Virus record (IMG/VR): IMGVR_UViG_3300042429_000674
Span: 1 to 27,680 of that record
Length of the DNA stretch: 27,680 nucleotides
Source of the DNA: a virus
Reading direction: 5' to 3' (one strand)
The notes under the pieces are model-generated. The model did no database searches and was not told the DNA's origin. It saw nothing but the letters and a program-made list of their open reading frames with translations. Of the stretch, positions 7,415 through 15,329 are shown in pieces (positions within the stretch are counted from its first letter, which is position 1; the number at the start of each line of letters is the position of its first letter). The position numbers were made by a program, and so were the translations under genes.

Positions 7415-10400
7415 TTAGTCGACCATCAAATCTAATTGTCCGCTTTTTCTGATGCTGTCAAGTGTTTTCTTTAGTTCTGCTTCAACTTCTGCATCGATGT
7501 TTCTTTTAATTATCTCATCAACCCTGGTTGTTGGACTGGCTGTTTTGTCGTAAGAGCGAGGGTTCTCGATGTTTATTCCCTGTGGGTGAGCGAACTTAAC
7601 ATAACCAACTCCCATGCCTTCATACTTCTCTTTAATCTTCTTGGCGGCGCGGTACTCCTTGAGCTTGACCATGCTTGCCGTATTCAGTGGTTTGCCCCCA
7701 GATATTGAATAGAAGTAGGCAACCTCTTCTGGCGTGAATCCAAGTTTCTCAAGTTTTGATGCAAGCGACCTGTCGTTCACCACATCTGAGATATCTTCTG
7801 ATTCAGCAATCTTGGCCACCTTTGAATACGGGTAGTGAATTCCCTCAACTTCATTCTTCTTGAATCCACCAAGAATCTGAGCCTCAAATGGCTCATGGGA
7901 ACGAGCCGATGAGTCAACTGACCCAACTGGTGCCATCTTTCCATTTTCATCCATTGACGCATTGACGGAAGAAAAGTTCTTATCCATCTTTGCTCCGAGT
8001 AGATGAAGCATTGCTTCAGTGTTCTGTTTCTTTGAAGAAATTCCGTCAGCATTCATGATTGCGTCGGCAATGTCGTCAGGGTCGTTGGAGTTCATCGCTA
8101 CTGGTCTGTGCGCCGACTGTAGAGCCTCTCCACGCCCATAGGCGGTGCGATTAGACACTTCAGGCTTAAGGATTACCTCTATTTCTCCGAGTGCAGTAAG
8201 ACCGTCGCCAACCACGTCATTATCGCCAATCTCAAAGATTGCATCACTTCCGATGTTCCCCTTGCCAGATGCGGCTATCTGCCTCTTCTTCTCTTCGTTG
8301 TGTGAACGATGCACAACATATCCGCTTACTGGTTTTGCAGAGTTTGGGGTTGATTTGCTAATACCAATTCTGCTGTTGTACTCATCTCTAAATGCATCAG
8401 ATGAGCGGCCAGCTCTTTTCCCAGAACTGAAAGCAGAATCCCCAAATGGGTCGTATTCTGTTTTTGCTGGTGTGTAATCGTTCTCATTGTAACCATCAAA
8501 TGGGTCATCATATTCACTTGATGCTGGTAGTGACTCGGAGCCAAAACGACTACGCAGCTCAGCGAGGTCTGGTCCATCACTAATACCATCTTCGCCAATA
8601 CCATCTTCGGTGTTTTTTTTCTTTTTTAGTTTTTTGAATTTCTTTCCAACTTTGTCTCTGGCTGAACCGACTATCTCGCCAGCATTTTCCAAAAGTTCAG
8701 CCCCCTCACCGCGTATGATGTCACCAAATTCATCAAGCCTCTGCTTGTTCTCATCTGTAACGACTCGCTCATCAATAAAATCTGAAGCAATAGTCCAAGC
8801 GTCTGCAAGCTTGTCCACCACTGGGTCCGGAAGGCCATTTGGTGCGACTCTGTCCACGGCGGACATTGCAACATCCATTTGGTTTTGAGTTATCTTCCCT
8901 CTTTGAACTGCTTCTTCTAGACCACGCTCGGCAACTTCTCTTCCAGCTCTTCTGGCAACGTCAACTGCAAGCGCGGTTGCAAAACCAACAGGACCACCAG
9001 CCGCAAGAGCGCCAGCCATATTCACGCCGTACTTAACGCGTTCACGAGTGTCTTCGTCTGCTCCAGAACGCTTCAGAACTGCGTCCAACACTCTTCCTGT
9101 TGCGCGACTGCCAGCAATTCCGGCAACTCTCTGTGTTTTACTTGGCTTGTTCGTGGTTCGACGGCCAGACGAAAATCTATCGCCTACCATGACCCCTGTT
9201 GTCCCAGTAAATTTGTCTGATATGCCAACGCTCTTTTGAGCATTTTTGCTCATTCGCGCTAGTTCTTGTGGCCACAGTTCAAGTGTTGACGGTCTGCCTA
9301 ACTGCTCTTCTGTTCCGGAAGCATTCATTTCAATATATGCATGTGGCATATTTGAATGCATTTGATAATTAAATCCCTCGCCTTTTGCAATTCTTCTCAC
9401 GGCCGATTCCGCTCCAGTAGATGAGCTGTATTCTCCGGGTTTAAAGAAATGTTTTGCACCAAGTTCTTTTAGTGCTGTTCTGACCATTTCATTTGAATCA
9501 CCGTCTTCTGTTGTTTTTACAACCTGAAAACTACCCTTTGGCATCTTTATTCCGCCACCTGGTTTAGGTGTTAAGACGGTGTCAACTGGGAAAAGAGAAT
9601 CTACGCTGTCTGGATTATTTTCCAATACATCTCTAAGTCGAACAACTATCACATTCGAACCTGGTTTTTGTTGGCGAGCAATATGACCACCAGCCATATG
9701 GTTGAGCGCAAAGTGTATAGTGTGTCTTTGGACGGTTACCTTTTCTCCTGAATCAGAGGTCAATTCATAGGCGCTAAGTGGTTTAAGTATTATGTTCCCG
9801 TCAGCGTCCAGTGGTGGGTCGTACTGAGTTTCGTGAACCAAGTACAAATCATCCACACCAATCTTGTCCAGACCCTCTTTCCGTTCTTGCAAAAGGTCGT
9901 CCTCAGAGAAAGATATTCCTTCAATAGATTTTTCTCTTTCTTCAGCAATAAGCTTCAAACCAATTTCAGAAAGCCTGTCGAACTCTTTTGCTGCGTCATC
10001 ATCACCACGAACAGACGCATAAAGCAATGCGTCAACATTTGTTGACCTTCCAGGACTTCCTCCTTCACTGAGGTGCGCGGCGCGGGCAGCTACCCACTTC
10101 TCAGCAAGTTCCTGTCCTTTATCACTTGTTCTATCCAGACCGGTTATGGCGTAAGGATTTATCGGCACATTTTTTATCTCAGTGTCTGACTCCATTTCAA
10201 AATCATTAGTCGGACCACCGAATACGACAGACTCCCCTCCAATGTCGTATACATCAAATGCCTTCCTTTCTTCTCCGAATCGTCCTTCCTTTTTTGCAAA
10301 TCCTTGAGTTGGAGATTTTTTAAGGTCTCCAGGTTTTAGCGTTCTCTCTATTGCCCCAGATGAAAGTTTTTCTGGTTTTTCAGAAATTTCTTTTCCTCTT

Positions 10401-13400
10401 TTTACTCCAAGCTCATCCTCGTCTTGAAAAGTTTCGGCTCGTTCAATTTTTCTGTATATATTTGCTCCAGACGACAGTTTTGGAGCTGTGCGCCTTGTTC
10501 TTGGGTTTAATCTTCTCTCAAGTCTGCGACCAATTGGGCCACTTTCAAGAACGATATCGTCTGTCTCAGTTGGCAAGAATTCGCCATCGTCAGCAAATTT
10601 TGTAAGTTGATTCTCTGTCATTCTTACGCGTGGACGCTTGTCTATCCCTGCGTGAAATTCGACCGCTGCATCTTCGATATCTTTAAGAATTGCTTCTACT
10701 GATTTTCTGGCAACAACATCAGCTACTGCCGGGTCTAATGATTCCCTCGACATGTCGTTCATTACTTCTTTTGGACTCTCGCCAGCCATGACGCGCTTGA
10801 TATCTTCAAACGTCATATTTGCCCTAGTGGCTCTTACGACTTTTCTTTCTTCGCGCGTCTGTGGGATGCCAAGAACCTCACTTCCCGTAGTTGGGTCTAA
10901 TGCTGCACCTGCTGAAGTCTTGTATGGTGCGCGCTTTTTAGTTCCAGGTACATGGTCAGGGTCGAATTCAGGTGGCTGTGGAAGATTTGCAATTATTTCT
11001 CCACGCTTTGCAAGTTCGTCGTCAATAGACTTGAGGGTTGCCCTATCTGTTCCCTGCCAACCTTTTCTATCATTTGCATAGTCTGGGTTAAGGAGCCGTC
11101 TGTAAACATCTGCTCTTCGATTAACCAGCTCATCAACGTCCATGCGGAATACTGTTGTCAGCCGCGGTCTTCCGGTTATTGGGTCGACCGGGTCTGGTTT
11201 GATGTCGGCTTCTGCTGGTTGGACGAGTGGGACCCTCGCGATAGACGTCTCGTATGGGGACCTTTCTAAAGTTCCAGGAATGTAGGGATAGTCTCGCGGT
11301 GGTGTCTTTGGAAGATTTGCGACTATCTCACCACGATAGGCTAATGTTTTATCCACTTCGGCAATTAGGCCATCATAGTCATATGGGTTGTCATCTCTAT
11401 TTCTAAAGTCCGGGTCAAGCATTGCTTTGTACAGCCGAGCTCTATAATTAAGCAGTTCTTCTACGTTCAAAAGATATATTGAACTTAAATCAAACTCTTT
11501 GCCAGTTCTAGCTTTATACATGTCTCTGGCATCTTTAATATCAGCTTCTGCTGGTTGAACCAGTGGGGTCTTACCAATTTCGGCTATGTAGTCTTCGGAC
11601 GGTGGCTCACCGAAAGAACCACCAGCGCTTATTACTTGACGTTTAACTTCTACGTTCTTATCTTCAATTTCAACTTCACGTTTTGGTCGTGATGGTGTAG
11701 AAGAAAGACCATTCTCTCTTCTTTGCGCAACGTACTTATTAGCAACTCTGTCAATTTTCTTTTTTGTCCCCTTTGCGTGCTGTCCAGCACCAGGACCCTC
11801 TTCGCCAATCGAGGAAGAGACTCTGTCCAAGACGTCGACGACATTGTCCTGTTCTTGGACACGCAGAACGATTGTCCCATCAGGCCTTACGTCGACAACT
11901 TTCATTTTTCCTGGAGGAAGAACAAGGGCTCCTTCTTCTCCAAGTTCAGTCTCGTTTGTCCTGAACAGTCCTTTATCACCTTTTGAAACCTGGACTATTA
12001 CGCGAGTCTTTTCCTTGCCAGCACGAGTAATTACATCTCCATCAGCATCACGTGCCTCACCTGGTTTGTGTGGTGATTCATCTGTAATGATTCGTCCGCT
12101 TACAAAACTCTGATTATCAAAGTATTCGCTTACATCCTTGAATCCGCTATCTGTTACACCAAAATAAATCTCTGCTTCAATTTCTAGGTCATCAGGGATT
12201 GAAGACTCGTCCATTGCCTCCATTGCTGGAATAAGAACTTTCTCGATTTGGTCTTCGAGTGATGCTGTTTCGCTTTCTGGAGATAGGTCGCCAGCGCTTC
12301 TTTGTGCTCTTCTGTAACGTCGATTTATATTCTTTACCGCAGAAACATTCCCGTCAGGGTCAACAAGGTTTCCGATGTCAGTGAGTTCTGGGTCGCCTAG
12401 TCGCTCTACTGCAATAGCCTGTTCTTCAGTCATTGCTAAAGATTCGTCTCTTTGAATCTTCTTCGCGTAACTAGCGCCAGCTTTATCTGTCTTGACTTTC
12501 TTGGTTTTCTTTAGCGCCTGTTGCCTTGGTGGGTTTACGATTTCATCTATTCTTGTATCAAGTTCACGTCTTTGCTTTGCCCAAACTTTTGCGTCATCAG
12601 AGCCTTCAAGTTTTGACTTAAATATTGCTCTCAACATCTTCTTGTCTTCAAGCAGGACTGATTTATCGTCGGCGGAGAGTCCTGGCTCCTTCAGGGATAT
12701 TTCGATATCAGCAAGCTTCTGTACAAACTCATCTTCCGTCATATCTTCGGCTTGCTGTTGCAGATTCTTTATCTCTTGCTGGCGAGAACGCGCAGCCATT
12801 TCTTTTGGTCTAAGGTTCCCTTCTGAGAACATCTTTTCGCGAACTGATTCGCGCATCTTTTTAACGTCGCTGCGCCGTCTGTCTTTGTCTTCGCTGCTAA
12901 ATCTTTCAGCCCATTTCTTTTCTATCAAAGCAATCTTTGCGTTGTTTTCTTTGATTTTTCTATTTAAATTCTTGAACGCAGGAGAATCCTTGCTTTCGCC
13001 AGTTGCCTCGAGATTGTCAAATGCATCGTTGTAGGCTTCCCTGTTATATTCGAGACCGGCAAGGGCGTCGATAAAATCGCCATTTGTTGTAGAAGAATCC
13101 TGTGACCATTCTTCAATTAGCGACAGCTCTTTCTTGTGTGCTACTTCAAGTCGCTCTCGCACTTCTGCAATACTGTTTCCAGATAGTTCTGGGTCTGGAC
13201 CAAGGTTCTCGTAGTAACGAGCCTCAATTTCTCGAAGACCATCTGCATCAGACCTTCTTCTAATGTCAATGTACCTGCCGTCAGATACGTCATCCATCCA
13301 CTCAAGCGCAGCGTCAATGTCGTCACCGTAGATGAGACCAAGGTCCCTGAGAGCCCAAAGTTCTGCAGCAGCCTCTAGAGCCCAATGCTCTGCTCCGTAC

Positions 13401-15313
13401 TCATCATTGAAATACATTTTTGGATACTCTCCAGCGAGAAATCCGACTACATCCGTTCTGGATAACGCATTTTTAAGCGACTCAAGGTCAATCCCATCGC
13501 CAGCCTTTGCCATAAGACTCATCACCATTCCGCTAGTGAGGTCTCTAATATTCTCCACCCTTACAGGCTCGCCCTTGTCGTTGAGGACAGTAATGAAACC
13601 GTTGGTTCTAATCTGTCGTTCTGCTTCTCGGTTGAAAGCCTGCATTTGAATAGTGTGGGCAATCTCGTGCTTCATAATATGTCGCGCAAATGCTCGTTCT
13701 TCAACCATTGCCGCAAGCTGCTTTGAATGCCCGTCAACGGTAACCAAGAAGTCAGTTAAAGCAGTTGCTCTTTCTGAATCGGTTTTACCACCAACAAAAT
13801 CAATCCTCATTCTTTCGCCTGGAGCAAGACTTGGTATTAATGCTTCCTGATTATTCATTATCTCGGGAATATCAACATATATAACGCTCATCACGCGTTT
13901 GCTGTCTGGCGATGTGTACCCACCAGTAGATGCTTCGTCCATGCGTGGGTCGTCAGGACTTTTAACTTGAAAATCTATACGTGCAATAGTTCTCATATGT
14001 TCTGGGTCAGCAATGAATGAGTCAAGAGCCGATTCAAGTAGAGCTCTTTCGGTTGTGTACCAGCGCTCTGTGTCTGCTGCAATCAAGCTCTTTTGACGCT
14101 CTGGAGTTAGGCCTGAAAAGCCCGGAACGTGCGCAAGTCTTGCTTTTACTATCTTGTCAATGTCCTCTGCGGATAGTCTTGTGCTTGTATCTATCGTCCA
14201 TGCACCGCTGTCTCTCAGCTTCTGGAAAACCTCAAATACGTCGTCGTTTGTTTTTATCTTTTCATCTGTTCTGATTACCCCAAGCGAGTCCATCAGGCTT
14301 GCGATGTTTATGTCCTGCTGAGCAAGCTTGTCTTGAGCGCGAATCATTCCATCAACAAATACCCTGCTATTTCTGTCGCTGAGGCTCGCTTCACGCCACT
14401 TTTTGATGTTCTTGATTCTTTTGCCGTTTTCATCACGCCATACGGTTCTACCGATTCCCGGTATTGCTCCGTTATCAAGCCATGATAGAAACTCAAAAAG
14501 TTTTTTTGTTGTGTGTTTTACACCAGTTTCTTTGCTGACATCAATCCCACTTGCCATCCTTTTAGCAAAGTCGAATATCTCTGATGCTGAAATTCCGAAA
14601 CAGTTTGTTCCTGCATTGTCGGTGAACTGGTTTGCCGCAGGTGTACCTGGTGGGCATCTAAACTTTCCATTTTCATCAACAATGATTCCAAATGCGCTGG
14701 CAGCCCTAGCAATTAGAGACCTTCCTCTTTGCCCAATCGTTCTGCCTGGAAGCCTTTTTTCACTGTAGCCAGAAGGGTTGACAGTCTTTTCTCCGTTAAG
14801 ACTAAATGGGTCAAGAGTTTGTTCTGATTCTTCGATTATCTCATCAGTTTTTTGGTTGACCTTATATTTTCTTATTCGTAGTTTTGGTTTTGCTGCGAGG
14901 ATTTTTGCATACTCGTCAGCTGAAACAGAACGTGGCTCATCGACCCATCCAAAGTTTGGTTTCTTTACTGCAGTATTCCGCAATTTAACTGATGGGAAAA
15001 GATTGAGGATTTTGCCTTCTTCCCACTTTTGACCTGGAAGATAGTTGTACCCGTTTAGACGTTCAACCATTCCAGGCGTTCCGCCTTTATTGGTCCTCTT
15101 TTTCCCGTCGGTGTCTTTGTATGTCTCGTTACCTGTTGCGCCATCAAGCGCCTTTACAGACAGCCCGGCGTTTAGCGTTGGCCTTGTTATTGATTCAGTT
15201 ACAGCCTTCTTGAACGCAATTGCTGCGTCGTTGAGGTCTCGTCTGCCAGCGAGCGGTGATACAAGCCTCTCGGATGTGATTGTACGTGTTTTATAGAACG
15301 GCTTACCCGTCAT
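7415..15313 (-). CDS. 2632-aa polyvalent-type giant protein with zincin motif and LSSG-type sites
   Basis: The start is set at ATG 15313 (MTGKPFYKT), 16 bases after the upstream stop; the in-frame TTG at 15373 lies inside the upstream gene. The first 1615 residues hold a Cys module near 219 (RCPPGT ... FTD ... NC), a zincin motif HEIAH at 549-553 with a downstream EAAAELWAL helix that could give the third zinc ligand, long charged helical stretches, and a 112-residue tandem duplication (1250-1361, 1362 to ~1470). The last 1020 residues carry LSSG at 1613 and 1650 and FSSG at 2047 and 2295, plus a divergent LSST at 1203, which split it into unrelated modules. This matches the polyvalent-protein architecture described in phages and conjugative elements, whose parts are thought to enter the host with the DNA. 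It is probably processed in trans by the neighbouring prohead protease. Confidence 0.9.
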   Translation of the reverse strand: MTGKPFYKTRTITSERLVSPLAGRRDLNDAAIAFKKAVTESITRPTLNAGLSVKALDGATGNETYKDTDGKKRTNKGGTPGMVERLNGYNYLPGQKWEEGKILNLFPSVKLRNTAVKKPNFGWVDEPRSVSADEYAKILAAKPKLRIRKYKVNQKTDEIIEESEQTLDPFSLNGEKTVNPSGYSEKRLPGRTIGQRGRSLIARAASAFGIIVDENGKFRCPPGTPAANQFTDNAGTNCFGISASEIFDFAKRMASGIDVSKETGVKHTTKKLFEFLSWLDNGAIPGIGRTVWRDENGKRIKNIKKWREASLSDRNSRVFVDGMIRAQDKLAQQDINIASLMDSLGVIRTDEKIKTNDDVFEVFQKLRDSGAWTIDTSTRLSAEDIDKIVKARLAHVPGFSGLTPERQKSLIAADTERWYTTERALLESALDSFIADPEHMRTIARIDFQVKSPDDPRMDEASTGGYTSPDSKRVMSVIYVDIPEIMNNQEALIPSLAPGERMRIDFVGGKTDSERATALTDFLVTVDGHSKQLAAMVEERAFARHIMKHEIAHTIQMQAFNREAERQIRTNGFITVLNDKGEPVRVENIRDLTSGMVMSLMAKAGDGIDLESLKNALSRTDVVGFLAGEYPKMYFNDEYGAEHWALEAAAELWALRDLGLIYGDDIDAALEWMDDVSDGRYIDIRRRSDADGLREIEARYYENLGPDPELSGNSIAEVRERLEVAHKKELSLIEEWSQDSSTTNGDFIDALAGLEYNREAYNDAFDNLEATGESKDSPAFKNLNRKIKENNAKIALIEKKWAERFSSEDKDRRRSDVKKMRESVREKMFSEGNLRPKEMAARSRQQEIKNLQQQAEDMTEDEFVQKLADIEISLKEPGLSADDKSVLLEDKKMLRAIFKSKLEGSDDAKVWAKQRRELDTRIDEIVNPPRQQALKKTKKVKTDKAGASYAKKIQRDESLAMTEEQAIAVERLGDPELTDIGNLVDPDGNVSAVKNINRRYRRAQRSAGDLSPESETASLEDQIEKVLIPAMEAMDESSIPDDLEIEAEIYFGVTDSGFKDVSEYFDNQSFVSGRIITDESPHKPGEARDADGDVITRAGKEKTRVIVQVSKGDKGLFRTNETELGEEGALVLPPGKMKVVDVRPDGTIVLRVQEQDNVVDVLDRVSSSIGEEGPGAGQHAKGTKKKIDRVANKYVAQRRENGLSSTPSRPKREVEIEDKNVEVKRQVISAGGSFGEPPSEDYIAEIGKTPLVQPAEADIKDARDMYKARTGKEFDLSSIYLLNVEELLNYRARLYKAMLDPDFRNRDDNPYDYDGLIAEVDKTLAYRGEIVANLPKTPPRDYPYIPGTLERSPYETSIARVPLVQPAEADIKPDPVDPITGRPRLTTVFRMDVDELVNRRADVYRRLLNPDYANDRKGWQGTDRATLKSIDDELAKRGEIIANLPQPPEFDPDHVPGTKKRAPYKTSAGAALDPTTGSEVLGIPQTREERKVVRATRANMTFEDIKRVMAGESPKEVMNDMSRESLDPAVADVVARKSVEAILKDIEDAAVEFHAGIDKRPRVRMTENQLTKFADDGEFLPTETDDIVLESGPIGRRLERRLNPRTRRTAPKLSSGANIYRKIERAETFQDEDELGVKRGKEISEKPEKLSSGAIERTLKPGDLKKSPTQGFAKKEGRFGEERKAFDVYDIGGESVVFGGPTNDFEMESDTEIKNVPINPYAITGLDRTSDKGQELAEKWVAARAAHLSEGGSPGRSTNVDALLYASVRGDDDAAKEFDRLSEIGLKLIAEEREKSIEGISFSEDDLLQERKEGLDKIGVDDLYLVHETQYDPPLDADGNIILKPLSAYELTSDSGEKVTVQRHTIHFALNHMAGGHIARQQKPGSNVIVVRLRDVLENNPDSVDSLFPVDTVLTPKPGGGIKMPKGSFQVVKTTEDGDSNEMVRTALKELGAKHFFKPGEYSSSTGAESAVRRIAKGEGFNYQMHSNMPHAYIEMNASGTEEQLGRPSTLELWPQELARMSKNAQKSVGISDKFTGTTGVMVGDRFSSGRRTTNKPSKTQRVAGIAGSRATGRVLDAVLKRSGADEDTRERVKYGVNMAGALAAGGPVGFATALAVDVARRAGREVAERGLEEAVQRGKITQNQMDVAMSAVDRVAPNGLPDPVVDKLADAWTIASDFIDERVVTDENKQRLDEFGDIIRGEGAELLENAGEIVGSARDKVGKKFKKLKKKKNTEDGIGEDGISDGPDLAELRSRFGSESLPASSEYDDPFDGYNENDYTPAKTEYDPFGDSAFSSGKRAGRSSDAFRDEYNSRIGISKSTPNSAKPVSGYVVHRSHNEEKKRQIAASGKGNIGSDAIFEIGDNDVVGDGLTALGEIEVILKPEVSNRTAYGRGEALQSAHRPVAMNSNDPDDIADAIMNADGISSKKQNTEAMLHLLGAKMDKNFSSVNASMDENGKMAPVGSVDSSARSHEPFEAQILGGFKKNEVEGIHYPYSKVAKIAESEDISDVVNDRSLASKLEKLGFTPEEVAYFYSISGGKPLNTASMVKLKEYRAAKKIKEKYEGMGVGYVKFAHPQGINIENPRSYDKTASPTTRVDEIIKRNIDAEVEAELKKTLDSIRKSGQLDLMVD
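7418..8422 (-). other. Predicted unit V5: C-terminal 335-residue domain
   Basis: Residues 2298-2632. A basic start (GKRAGRSSD) is followed by an alpha/beta region with VVHRSHNEEKK, EIEVILKPEVSNRTAYGRGEAL and HEPFEAQILGGF, then a helical, charged C-terminus. The order of an Arg/His strand, a Ser/Thr strand and an E-A-Q motif loosely recalls ADP-ribosyltransferase or DUF3626-like toxins. The similarity is by eye only and weak. Confidence 0.35.
8423..9166 (-). other. Predicted unit V4: hydrophobic/amphipathic segment plus poly-Lys helix
   Basis: Residues 2050-2297. Around 2092-2122 lies a Gly/Ala-rich hydrophobic stretch (NMAGALAAGGPVGFATALAV) that could insert in a membrane or pack as a helical hairpin. 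A charged helix, a basic KKFKKLKKKK run, a GPDLAELRSR motif shared with the other giant and an acidic Asp/Tyr-rich tail follow. A membrane-active role during genome entry is a guess. Confidence 0.4.
9167..10357 (-). other. Predicted unit V3: 397-residue domain with His-rich core
   Basis: Residues 1653-2049, from LSSG to FSSG. The centre (about 1820-1925) reads DLYLVHETQYDPPLD ... LKPLSAYELT ... RHTIHFALNHMAGGH ... NVIVVRLRDVL ... FPVDTVLTPKPGGG, a compact alpha/beta sequence with conserved-looking His, Glu and Asp. I do not recognise the family. An enzymatic effector, for example of the ADP-ribosyltransferase-like class common in polyvalent proteins, is possible but not shown. Confidence 0.4.
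10358..10468 (-). other. Predicted unit V2: 37-residue peptide
   Basis: Residues 1616-1652 lie between two LSSG-Ala motifs 37 residues apart. The sequence is short, charged (both Lys/Arg and Asp/Glu) and without a recognisable fold. Its release as a peptide is inferred from the motif spacing. Confidence 0.4.
10469..15313 (-). other. Predicted unit V1 of the 2632-aa protein: zincin-containing N-terminal 1615 residues
   Basis: If the motif is cut between Ser and Gly, residues 1-1615 form the largest product. HEIAH at 549-553 is followed about 100 residues later by an EAAAE helix, as in gluzincin-like metallopeptidases fused into phage polyvalent proteins. Long Glu/Lys/Arg helices follow. The LSST at 1203-1206 may be an extra, divergent site that would halve this unit. 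Confidence 0.5.
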
Positions 15314-15329
15314 GGCGGGCCGCCCTTTC

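Noticed and set aside
8609-8640. A8-type runs here and at 24138-24145 as programmed slippage sites
   Set aside because: They are shorter and interrupted by G, and simply encode Lys-rich runs; only the A11 tract seemed worth reporting.
12492-13034. Plus-strand 180-codon open frame
   Set aside because: Low-complexity Ser/Phe/Leu composition opposite Glu/Lys/Arg helices of the 2632-aa protein; it is an antisense shadow.
7418-15313. LSSI, FSSV, FSSE, LSSD, FSSP and FSSF tetrapeptides as additional cleavage sites
   Set aside because: Leu/Phe-Ser-Ser is frequent by chance; these lack the following Gly or Arg and several lie inside likely folded segments.
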